Positions 1-6,096 of a DNA stretch of 9,373 nucleotides are shown piece by piece. The DNA is taken from assembly GCA_007118045.1 (NCBI GenBank), contig SKTG01000208.1, positions 1 to 9,373 of the forward strand, in the 5' to 3' direction. This DNA comes from Nitriliruptoraceae bacterium (GTDB lineage: Bacteria > Actinomycetota > Nitriliruptoria > Nitriliruptorales > Nitriliruptoraceae). Under the pieces are notes generated by a model. It worked only from the letters and a program-made list of their open reading frames with translations. It did no database searches and had not been told where the DNA came from. The stretch's first letter is position 1. The number at the start of each line of letters is the position of its first letter. The position numbers and the translations under genes were made by a program.

Positions 1-29
1 GGGTACTGGGCGTCCGACACCTGTGCTCC

Positions 30-57
30 TTGGCCGTGGACCCGCGGCCAGTAGGCT
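30..57 (+). promoter_or_regulatory. candidate promoter of the two-component operon
   Basis: A -35-like TTGGCC (30-35) and a -10-like TAGGCT (52-57) are separated by 16 bp. The -10 fits the TAnnnT form common at actinobacterial housekeeping promoters, and the same TTGGCC hexamer stands before pyrG in this window, there with 18-bp spacing. Transcription would begin near 64-65, leaving a leader of about 196 nt before the kinase start. The short spacer and the lack of any other support keep this tentative. Confidence 0.35.
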
Positions 58-77
58 CCCCCCGACCGCTCGGTGCG

Positions 78-95
78 GGTCGGAACGTACCGACC
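78..95. repeat. 18-bp near-perfect dyad, candidate operator or leader hairpin
   Basis: GGTCGG (78-83) and CCGACC (90-95) are perfect inverted arms around AACGTA; the centre ACGT is itself palindromic, so only the A84/A89 pair breaks symmetry. The dyad is centred about 22 bp downstream of the predicted start site, where a bound dimer would block transcription. A further CCGACC at 62-67 repeats the right arm. As RNA the arms would form a 6-bp hairpin. Binding by the adjacent LuxR-type regulator is only a guess. Confidence 0.45.
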
Positions 96-105
96 TGCCA
101 GCCTC

Positions 106-113
106 GGGAGGAG
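106..113 (+). promoter_or_regulatory. strong Shine-Dalgarno sequence inside the kinase leader
   Basis: GGGAGGAG stands 7 nt before the GTG at 121. It is the best ribosome-binding sequence in the leader, better than the GGGGGCGG directly before the kinase ATG at 261. It is the main reason to consider a translated small ORF here. Confidence 0.4.
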
Positions 114-120
114 CGTCGTC

Positions 121-261
121 GTGCCCGCCCGCTCGGAACCGTCCATGCCGCCGAGCGGCCTGCGGTGCCCGACGGATCGCGACACGGTGGGGGGTGCAAG
201 CGCCGGCGAGGCTGCCCGGCGCCGGTGCGCCCATCCCTCGGTCCGCACGCGGGGGCGGTGA
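121..261 (+). CDS. possible 46-aa leader ORF coupled to the histidine kinase
   Basis: A GTG at 121, 7 nt after a strong GGGAGGAG, opens a 46-codon frame whose TGA (259-261) overlaps the kinase ATG in the arrangement TGATG. That overlap is typical of translational coupling. About 87% of third positions are G or C, a little below the neighbouring genes. The product is small, rich in Arg, Pro, Ser and Ala, has two Cys, and shows no hydrophobic segment or domain I recognise. It may be a regulatory leader ORF whose translation feeds ribosomes to the kinase, or a chance open frame, which is common in DNA this GC-rich. No function is assigned. Confidence 0.3.
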   Translation: MPARSEPSMPPSGLRCPTDRDTVGGASAGEAARRRCAHPSVRTRGR

Positions 262-1904
262 TGCGTGAGCCGCGGGAGGGGCTGATCCGTGGGCAGCGGG
301 CACCCACCTGGGTGACCCGGAACGTGGACCGTCTGACCTGGTACGCCTCCGTGGTCGGGCTGGAGCGCTGGGCACGGCTGGTCGCGGTGGCGCTCGCTCC
401 GTTGCTGCTGGCCGACCGTGGGCTCGCGGGGCAGGCCCCGGTGCTGGCGGCGCTCGCCGGGTACGTGGCCGTCACCGCGCTGACCCGGGGCCACCGGCGG
501 CTGCTGCGCGTCGCCGACGTCATCGTGGCCGTGGCGCTGATCCTCGCCGCCGGCCCCGAGGTCGCCGCCTACCTGCCGTTCCTGCTCGTGACCGTCGCGG
601 GCCTGACCAGCCACAGCGGGTTGCTCGTCGGCCTCGGCACGGCCGGTGCGCTGGCAACCATCGCGGTCGTGCGGCTCTGGGTCGCCGACGGACTGGGTGA
701 CGCTCCGCTGCTGGGCGTGCTCCCCCTGGTCCTGTTGCTCCTGCTCACCGGCTTCACGTCGGCCGCGGCGGGACAGGTCATGGCCGACCGCTCGGTCCGT
801 GACCGTCTGGTCCTCCAGCAGGCGAACCGTCTGCTCACCTCGCTGCGCGCTCTCGCCGACGAGATCCCCGGGGGCCTCGACGTCTCGACCGTGGCGGCCG
901 CGACGGTCGCGGAGCTCAGGGCGGTGCCCGGGGCCACCGGCGCCCTCGTGCTCGTCGAGGAGCACGGCCTGCTGCGCACGGTGGCGACCACGGGGACGGG
1001 ACAGCAGGTCCCCCCGCCTCTGCCCTCGGAGGCCCTGTCACCGTTGCTCTGCGGTGGCACCCGCCTGCGGACCCCGGGTTCGCTTCCGAGCGAGCTCGGA
1101 CCGAGCGCTCAATGGCACCGCCACTGGTCGGTGCTCCCCCTCGGCGGACCACCGACGGGCGTGTTGCTGGTGGGCTTCGACGACCTCGAGGCGGCGCGCC
1201 GAGCGCGTCCCCGCCTGGCGGCCATCGCCCAGGACGCGGGCCTCGCCCTCGAGAACGCCCAGCTGTTCGACGGCACCCAGGCACGTGCCGCCCATTCCGC
1301 ACGTCGCCGCGTGGCCAGCGACCTACACGACGGGGTCGCACAGTCCCTGACCCACCTGCGCATGGAGCTCGAGCTGATGGCGCGCACGGGCGCCGACACG
1401 GAGGAGCTCGACCGCCTCTCGCGGGTCGCGGGCGCCGCGCTGATGGACCTGCGCGGCACGATCCAGGACCTGCGGAAGCCGACCGACGGCGATCTCGTGA
1501 GCCTGCTCGCCCGTCACCTCGACGCCGTGCGGACCGAACACGGGCCCACCATCACCTTCGAGCGGCACCGTCCCGTGCAGCTCGACGCCGGCCGTGCCCA
1601 GGAGGTGCTGCGGGTGGCGCAGGAGGCGGTCAGCAACGCGCTACGGCATGCGGCGGCGGAGCACGTGATGGTCCGTCTCGGCAGCGAGGACGGACGCCTG
1701 CGGCTCGAGGTGCAGGACGACGGGGTCGGGCTCGACTGCTACGAGATCGCCCGCCAGGACGGCCTCGGGCTCCGGACCATGGACGAACGGGCCCGACGGC
1801 TCGGCGGTGAGCTCAGCGTCGCGCCGCGGGACGGACTCGGCGGTGGTACGCGCGTCGCCCTAACGTTGCCGGCGGGCACCGCAGTCGCATCCGGCGGGAG
1901 CTGA
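261..1904 (+). CDS. NarL-type sensor histidine kinase with six-helix membrane domain
   Basis: A 547-aa membrane sensor kinase that should autophosphorylate a histidine and pass the phosphate to the regulator encoded next to it. Residues about 39-168 hold roughly six hydrophobic segments with very short loops, so any signal is sensed in or near the membrane. Residues about 200-335 look like a cytoplasmic GAF-type domain. A HisKA_3 dimerisation helix follows, with motif DLHDGVAQ and phospho-acceptor His356. The HATPase_c domain has the N-box QEAVSNALRH (Asn459), the G1 box DDGVGLD (486-492) and the G2 region GLGLRTMDERA. The frame is open upstream to a TTG at 30, but that stretch reads as non-coding; I prefer ATG 261, preceded by GGGGGCGG, with GTG 258 as an alternative. 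The stop lies 2 bp before the regulator, so the pair is an operon. Family and domain order are clear; the signal is unknown. Confidence 0.92.
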   Translation: MREPREGLIRGQRAPTWVTRNVDRLTWYASVVGLERWARLVAVALAPLLLADRGLAGQAPVLAALAGYVAVTALTRGHRRLLRVADVIVAVALILAAGPEVAAYLPFLLVTVAGLTSHSGLLVGLGTAGALATIAVVRLWVADGLGDAPLLGVLPLVLLLLLTGFTSAAAGQVMADRSVRDRLVLQQANRLLTSLRALADEIPGGLDVSTVAAATVAELRAVPGATGALVLVEEHGLLRTVATTGTGQQVPPPLPSEALSPLLCGGTRLRTPGSLPSELGPSAQWHRHWSVLPLGGPPTGVLLVGFDDLEAARRARPRLAAIAQDAGLALENAQLFDGTQARAAHSARRRVASDLHDGVAQSLTHLRMELELMARTGADTEELDRLSRVAGAALMDLRGTIQDLRKPTDGDLVSLLARHLDAVRTEHGPTITFERHRPVQLDAGRAQEVLRVAQEAVSNALRHAAAEHVMVRLGSEDGRLRLEVQDDGVGLDCYEIARQDGLGLRTMDERARRLGGELSVAPRDGLGGGTRVALTLPAGTAVASGGS

Positions 1905-1906
1905 GC

Positions 1907-2539
1907 ATGCGCGTCGTCGTCGCCGACGATCACACCCTGGTCCGTCAGAGCGTCGCGAAGGCCGCTCGCGCCGAACCGGGCATCGAGGTGGTCGGCGAGG
2001 TCGCGGACGGCCCTGCCGTCCTGCAGGCCGTGGAGAGCCTCGCACCGGATCTGGTGGTGATGGACATCGCCATGCCGGGCCTCGATGGGCTGGCCGTGGC
2101 GCAGAAGCTGCGTGACGACCATCCCGACCTCGACGTGCTCTTCCTGTCGATGCACGACGACGACCCGAGCCTGCAGCGGGCGGTGGCGCTCAGCGCGAAG
2201 GGGTTCGTGTCCAAGTCCGCTTCCATCGACGAGCTGCTCGAGGCCCTACGCGCGGTCCACGAGGGCCGGTCCTACCTCAGCTCGGACGTGGCGACCCGGG
2301 TCGGGGAGCTCGCGGCGGGGCGCTCCGCGAGCGGCGACCTCGGGCTCACCGTGCGCGAGCGCGAGATCCTGGAGCTGCTCACCGCCGGCCGGCGACCGGG
2401 CGACATCGCCGGGGAGCTGTTCCTCTCGCTGAAGACGGTCAAGAACCACCTGACCAGCATCTACCACAAGCTCGACGTCCAGACGGGTGCGCAGGCCGTG
2501 GCCGAGGCCTACCGGCGCGGTCTCGTCCGCCGGACCTGA
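1907..2539 (+). CDS. NarL/FixJ-family response regulator (LuxR-type HTH)
   Basis: A 210-aa DNA-binding response regulator, the likely partner of the kinase 2 bp upstream. The receiver domain (about 1-118) has the acidic pair Asp7-Asp8, phospho-acceptor Asp53 in VVMDIAMPG, the switch Ser81 and the conserved Lys103. A linker leads to a LuxR-type helix-turn-helix at about 144-208, recognisable by LTVREREILELL and by LKTVKNHLTSIYHKL, the recognition-helix region. The length is typical for the family. GGGAG at 1896-1900, inside the end of the kinase gene, gives a 6-nt spacing to ATG 1907. All residues needed for phosphorylation are present, so it should be a functional switch. Targets are unknown; self-regulation through the dyad at 78-95 is a possibility only. 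Confidence 0.95.
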   Translation: MRVVVADDHTLVRQSVAKAARAEPGIEVVGEVADGPAVLQAVESLAPDLVVMDIAMPGLDGLAVAQKLRDDHPDLDVLFLSMHDDDPSLQRAVALSAKGFVSKSASIDELLEALRAVHEGRSYLSSDVATRVGELAAGRSASGDLGLTVREREILELLTAGRRPGDIAGELFLSLKTVKNHLTSIYHKLDVQTGAQAVAEAYRRGLVRRT

Positions 2540-2558
2540 CACGTTGCCCCGTCAGTCC
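2532..2558. terminator. bulged hairpin between convergent stops, candidate bidirectional terminator
   Basis: GGA-C-CTGAC (2532-2540) can pair with GTCAGTCC (2551-2558) around a 10-nt loop, giving 8 pairs with one bulged C. The stem contains the regulator's TGA (2537-2539) and the phosphorylase's stop (2552-2554), so it forms in both transcripts. Neither side has a U-tract. U-tract-free terminators are reported in actinobacteria, but the stem is modest and much of it is constrained by coding. Confidence 0.3.
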
Positions 2559-3886
2559 TCGAGGCCGACCCGCGCGTATACCAACGGCGGCGGCGTGACC
2601 GGTGACGAGCCGACCGAGACCGCGGCGGGCAGTTCGGCCAGCAGCCGTTCGACGTCCGCATCGCTCCTGGCGTGGATCCGGACCGCCGGCTGGTCGGCGG
2701 TGAGCTCGTCACCGATGCGCACCAGCACCTCGAGACCGACCGCCGCGTCGACGGCGTCGTCGGCGCGCTGCCGTCCGGCGCCCAACGCGCCGGCCAGCTC
2801 GCCGAGCCGGCGGCACGCCATGGCGCTCACCACGCCGGCGCCGGGCTGCCACGTGCGTATCACCGGCGCGACCGGCAGCACGTCCCAGGGCGCGTCCGCC
2901 ACGGTCGGGTCGCCGCCCTGGGCGACGACGAACTCGCGGAAGCGCTCCAACGCGTGCCCGTCGTCGAGCAGGGTGTCGCAGCGCTGCCGGGCGGTGGTCG
3001 CGTCGACACCGGTCAGCTCGAGCGTGGCGGCGGCGAGCGTGAGGCTCAGCTCGCGCAGCGCATCGTGCCGCTCCCCCCGCAGCACCTCGACGGCGACGGC
3101 CACCTCGAGGGCGTTGCCGACCCCGTCGCCCAGCGGCTGCGACATGTCCGACACGATCGCGCCGGTACGCCGGTCGTGGGCGAGCCCGATCTGGGTGCAC
3201 AGCTCGGCCAGCTCGGTCGCCGCGGCCGGGTCCGGCACGAACGCGCCGTCACCCGTCTTGACGTCCAGGAGCACGTGCTGTGCGCCACCGGCGATCTTCT
3301 TGCTCATCACGCTCGAGGCGATCAAGGCGGGGCTCGCGACCGTCCCCGTCACGTCGCGCAGGGCGTAGAGCCGTTTGTCGGCCGGAACCAGGTCCTGCGT
3401 GGCCGCCGCCACCGCCAGCCCGATGCTCTCGACCTGCTCCCGCAACTCGGCGGCCGACAGGTCGACCCGGAAGCCGGGGATCGATTCGAGCTTGTCCAAC
3501 GTCCCGCCGGTGTGTCCCAGCCCGCGTCCGGAGAGCTTGGCGACCTGGCAGCCCGCGGCGGCCAGCAGCGGACCGACCACGAACGTGGTGGTGTCACCGA
3601 CGCCGCCGGTCGAGTGCTTGTCCACCGTCGGCCCGCGCAGCCCGCTGAGATCGACCGTCTCCCCGGAGGCCACGAGGACCTCGGTGAGCGCGATCGCCTC
3701 CGCGTCCGTGAAACCGCGGATCACGCCGGCCATCAGCAGCGCGGCTATCTGCGCGTCGTCGACCTCGTCGGCGAGGTAGGCGGTCAGTAGTTCGCGTAGC
3801 TCGTCGGACGTGAGCTCCCCGCCGTCGCGCTTGCGCGCGATCAGTGCTGGGACCTCCAGGCTCGTTCGGCTCCGGCCGTCGCTCAC
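2552..3886 (-). CDS. deoA: thymidine / pyrimidine-nucleoside phosphorylase
   Basis: A 444-aa cytosolic salvage enzyme that splits thymidine (and possibly uridine or deoxyuridine) with phosphate into free base and (deoxy)ribose-1-phosphate. The family signature SGRGLGHTGGTLDKLE is intact at 119-134. Phosphate-site residues Lys90, His91 and Ser92 lie in DKHSTGGVGD. Base-binding Arg177, Ser192 and Lys196 keep the spacing of E. coli Arg171, Ser186 and Lys190. The C-terminal alpha/beta domain (about 345-440) is complete, and the length fits the family. The start is GTG with AAGGAG 5 nt upstream. The gene lies 61 bp after parA with no promoter or terminator seen between, so it is probably co-transcribed with it. 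Thymidine-specific DeoA and broader-range Pdp cannot be told apart safely by eye, so the symbol is the common annotation choice. Confidence 0.92.
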   Translation of the reverse strand: MSDGRSRTSLEVPALIARKRDGGELTSDELRELLTAYLADEVDDAQIAALLMAGVIRGFTDAEAIALTEVLVASGETVDLSGLRGPTVDKHSTGGVGDTTTFVVGPLLAAAGCQVAKLSGRGLGHTGGTLDKLESIPGFRVDLSAAELREQVESIGLAVAAATQDLVPADKRLYALRDVTGTVASPALIASSVMSKKIAGGAQHVLLDVKTGDGAFVPDPAAATELAELCTQIGLAHDRRTGAIVSDMSQPLGDGVGNALEVAVAVEVLRGERHDALRELSLTLAAATLELTGVDATTARQRCDTLLDDGHALERFREFVVAQGGDPTVADAPWDVLPVAPVIRTWQPGAGVVSAMACRRLGELAGALGAGRQRADDAVDAAVGLEVLVRIGDELTADQPAVRIHARSDADVERLLAELPAAVSVGSSPVTPPPLVYARVGLED

Positions 3887-3891
3887 CGCTG

Positions 3892-3897
3892 CTCCTT
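3892..3897 (-). promoter_or_regulatory. ribosome-binding site fixing the deoA start
   Basis: Read on the minus strand, AAGGAG stands 5 nt before the GTG at 3886. It is the most canonical Shine-Dalgarno in the window and decides the GTG start of the phosphorylase. Confidence 0.7.
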
Positions 3898-3947
3898 CGC
3901 TGTCGCGTGGATCGTCTGGTGGTGCGTCCGGGACCGGGCCGAACGGG

Positions 3948-4826
3948 TCAGGTCGAGACCGTCTCCCGGCCGCGGATCTCGCGTGCGAGCTCGCGGTAGG
4001 CCCCCGCGCCGCGCGACTCGGACGAGTAGGTCAGGATCGGTTCGCCGGCGACGGGCGCCTCGGCGAAACGGATCGTGCGGTTGATCGTCGTGGTGTAGAG
4101 CAGGTCGCCGAACGCCTCCCGCACCCGTTCGAGGACCTCACGGGCGTGCAGGGTGCGGGTGTCGACCATCGTGGCGACGATCCCCTGTAGCTCGAGATCG
4201 GGGTTGAGGCGGGCCCGGACCCGCTCGAGCGTCTGCATCAACAGGGACATGCCGCGCAACGCGAAGTACTCGCACTCGAGCGGCACGATCACCCCGTCGG
4301 CCGCCGTGAGCCCGTTGATCGTCAGCAGGCCGAGGCTCGGCGGGCAGTCGACCAGGATGCGGTCGTAGCGGTAGCGGGCCTCGCGCAGCACCCGCTGCAA
4401 CGCCTGTTCGCGGGCGGTCTCCTGGACCAGCAACAGCTCCGCGGCCGCCAGGTCGATGTTCGCCGGGAGCAGATCGAGCCCCTCGATCGCGGTCCCCACG
4501 ACCGCTTCCTCGAAGGTGCTGCCGTCCTGCATCAGCAGGTTGTAGACGGTGACCTCGCGCGAGTGCGGCTCGATCCCCAGACCGACACCGAGCGAGCCCT
4601 GCGGGTCCATGTCGACCAGCAAGACCCGCTCGCCGAGCTCGACCAGGGCGGCGCCCAGGCTGATCACCGTCGTGGTCTTGCCGACCCCACCCTTCTGGTT
4701 GGCGAAGGCGACGGTCGACGCGGGGTCGCGCCGCTCGGGGCCGTCGGGCCCCCGGTCGGTGCCGGGACCACGTAGCTCCTGGGCGACCTGCGCGCCCCAC
4801 GTGGTCGGGTCCGTGGCTTCGGTCAC
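3948..4826 (-). CDS. parA: ParA/Soj-family chromosome-partitioning ATPase
   Basis: A 292-aa P-loop ATPase of the MinD/ParA superfamily; chromosomal members bind DNA as ATP dimers and help position the chromosome. The deviant Walker A motif KGGVGKTTT has signature Lys45 and catalytic-site Lys50; VLLVDMDPQGS (Asp72, Asp74) is the Walker A' region, and ILVDCPPS with Asp160 is Walker B. The C-terminal TINRTIRFAEAP segment is typical of Soj. About 37 mostly polar, Pro-rich residues precede the ATPase fold. The start is GTG 4826, with AGGAG 5 nt upstream. No ParB gene or parS site lies in the window, so this may be the second, ParB-less ParA that many actinobacteria encode beside scpAB; here the next gene is deoA instead. 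The nearest promoter candidate is at 5078-5107. The fold is certain, the exact role less so. Confidence 0.9.
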   Translation of the reverse strand: MTEATDPTTWGAQVAQELRGPGTDRGPDGPERRDPASTVAFANQKGGVGKTTTVISLGAALVELGERVLLVDMDPQGSLGVGLGIEPHSREVTVYNLLMQDGSTFEEAVVGTAIEGLDLLPANIDLAAAELLLVQETAREQALQRVLREARYRYDRILVDCPPSLGLLTINGLTAADGVIVPLECEYFALRGMSLLMQTLERVRARLNPDLELQGIVATMVDTRTLHAREVLERVREAFGDLLYTTTINRTIRFAEAPVAGEPILTYSSESRGAGAYRELAREIRGRETVST

Positions 4827-5047
4827 CGTGGCTCCTGCTCCTCGGCGGGGTCGCCGGCCGTGTCGCGGTGGTGGGTCGCTCGGCGGGCGGACGAACGGGT
4901 GCCGACCCGCCTGGTGCCGGTGCTCGTGTCGCGTCCCGGGTCACGCAGGTCGACGGTGGCTCCGGGTCGCCGGACCCGCTGCGCTGGCGGACCCGGGTGG
5001 TGGTCACTGCCTCCCGGGCGCGTCCGCGCCCGTCGGCGCGCCGTCAC
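4823..5047 (-). CDS. possible 74-aa Arg/Pro-rich ORF overlapping the parA start
   Basis: A GTG at 5047 opens a 74-codon frame that ends in a TGA overlapping the parA GTG (arrangement GTGA). GGAGG (5058-5062) lies 10 nt upstream, a rather long spacing, and the predicted promoter start is only about 10 nt before that. The product has about 17 Arg, many Pro, Gly and Thr, no hydrophobic stretch and no domain I recognise. Third positions are about 84% G or C, below the flanking genes, which argues against long selection as protein. It could be a coupled leader ORF for parA or simply an open frame in a 304-bp gene-free stretch. No function is assigned. Confidence 0.25.
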   Translation of the reverse strand: MTARRRARTRPGGSDHHPGPPAQRVRRPGATVDLRDPGRDTSTGTRRVGTRSSARRATHHRDTAGDPAEEQEPR

Positions 5048-5077
5048 GAGCGCCCAGCCTCCGCGGGCGAGGGCCGG

Positions 5078-5107
5078 AACCTAACGCGTGCCACGAGCCG
5101 GGGACAA
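5078..5107 (-). promoter_or_regulatory. promoter candidate for the parA-deoA unit
   Basis: On the minus strand, TTGTCC (5107-5102) and TAGGTT (5083-5078) are 18 bp apart. This has the same design and spacing as the pyrG promoter candidate. It is the only well-spaced pair I found in the 304 bp between xerD and parA. Transcription would start near 5071, giving a leader of about 245 nt before parA. The -35 begins directly after the hairpin at 5108-5126. Confidence 0.5.
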
Positions 5108-5126
5108 GCGCACCCGCCCGGTGCAC
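5108..5126 (-). terminator. hairpin after xerD, candidate terminator of pyrG-NUDIX-xerD
   Basis: On the minus strand, GTGCACC (5126-5120) and GGTGCGC (5114-5108) pair around GGGCG, giving 7 pairs of which one is T-G wobble. The stem starts 4 nt after the xerD stop and is followed by TTGTCC, only a trace of a T-run. Position and GC content fit a terminator, and the next promoter starts immediately after it. Confidence 0.4.
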
Positions 5127-5130
5127 GCCC

Positions 5131-6054
5131 TCACCCCACCGCCCGTGGGTGGGCGCGCTCGTACACCTCCCGGAGGACCTGGCGGCTCACGAGCGTGTAG
5201 ATCTGGGTGGTGGTCACGCTCGCGTGGCCGAGCAGCTCCTGCACCGCGCGGACGTCGGCGCCGTTGTCGAGCAGGTGGGTCGCGAACGAGTGACGCAGCG
5301 TGTGCGGCGACACGTCGTCGAGCTCCACCGCCGCGGCGTGCTGCTTGAGCCGCTTCCAGGCCCCCTGGCGGCTCAGCCGGCCGCCGCGCGCGTTGACGAA
5401 CACGGCCGGCACCGTCGGCTGCAGCCGCGGGCGCCCACGGACGAGCCAGGCGTCGAGCTCCGCGGCCGCGACGTCACCGAAGGGCACGATGCGGTGCTTG
5501 CCGCCCTTGCCGCGCACGGTCAGCAGCCGTTCCACCGGATCGACGTCATCGAGGTCGAGCCCGACCACCTCGCCGATCCGCAGGCCGGCGCCGTAGAGGA
5601 CCTCGAGCAGCGCACGGTCTCGCAGCGCGGCCGGTTCCTGGCCGGCGGGGGCGGCCAGCAGGCGCTCGACCTGGTCGACGCGCAGCGCCTTGGGCAGGGC
5701 CCGCTCGCTCCGGGGCGTGGTCAGGCTGGCGGCCACGTCGTCGCTGGCCAGTCCCTCGCCGGCGATGAAGCGGTGGAAGCCCCGGACGGCCACGATCATG
5801 CGCGCCACCGAGGACGAGGCGTACGGCTGACCGGACGCCGAGGTGGTGCGCCGCAGCCACGCGACGAAGGCGGCCACGTCCTCCTCCGTGGCCGTCGCGG
5901 CGTCCTCGATGCTGACGTCGTCGAGGAACTCCGCGTACCGGCCGAGGTCGCGGCGGTAGGCCTCGACCGTGTTGGCCGACAGACCGCGCTCGGAACGCAG
6001 GTGGTCGAGGTAGCGAGCGATCAGCGGCGGTCGTGCCGCCTGCTCCTCGACCAT
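5131..6054 (-). CDS. xerD: XerD-like site-specific tyrosine recombinase
   Basis: A 307-aa recombinase that, with a XerC partner, would resolve chromosome dimers at dif during division. The SAM-like core-binding domain covers about 8-108 and the catalytic domain about 118-300. The full catalytic set is present: Arg159 in AGLRIGE, Lys183 in RGKGGKHR, His251 and Arg254 in HTLRHSFATHLL, His277 in LLGHAS, and nucleophile Tyr286 in QIYT. Spacings match E. coli XerD (Arg148, Lys172, His244, Arg247, His270, Tyr279). The start is ATG 6054 with GGGAG about 4 nt upstream. It lies 42 bp after the NUDIX gene and probably shares its transcript. Gene order (pyrG-NUDIX-xerD) is conserved in actinobacteria and supports a chromosomal XerD over a phage integrase. 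XerC versus XerD rests on this context. Confidence 0.92.
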   Translation of the reverse strand: MVEEQAARPPLIARYLDHLRSERGLSANTVEAYRRDLGRYAEFLDDVSIEDAATATEEDVAAFVAWLRRTTSASGQPYASSSVARMIVAVRGFHRFIAGEGLASDDVAASLTTPRSERALPKALRVDQVERLLAAPAGQEPAALRDRALLEVLYGAGLRIGEVVGLDLDDVDPVERLLTVRGKGGKHRIVPFGDVAAAELDAWLVRGRPRLQPTVPAVFVNARGGRLSRQGAWKRLKQHAAAVELDDVSPHTLRHSFATHLLDNGADVRAVQELLGHASVTTTQIYTLVSRQVLREVYERAHPRAVG

Positions 6055-6096
6055 CCGCCTCCCACGCGTCGGGTCCGGTCACCCTACTGGCGGCGT

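Noticed and set aside
30..260. N-terminal extension of the histidine kinase to the TTG at 30
   Set aside because: The extra 77 residues are Arg/Pro-rich with no domain, the TTG lies inside the promoter candidate, and the kinase fold needs only the part from 261.
2672..3790. A 372-codon plus-strand open frame opposite deoA
   Set aside because: It is an antisense shadow of deoA, whose full family signature and catalytic residues are on the minus strand.
4138..5007. A 289-codon minus-strand frame overlapping most of parA
   Set aside because: It runs in a different frame through the parA ATPase motifs; the ribosome-binding sequence is only 2 nt from its GTG, and the translation is low-complexity.
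6081..6086. TAGGGT (minus strand) before xerD as a -10 box
   Set aside because: No TTG-like -35 lies 16-18 bp upstream, and xerD is only 42 bp from the NUDIX gene, so co-transcription is more likely.
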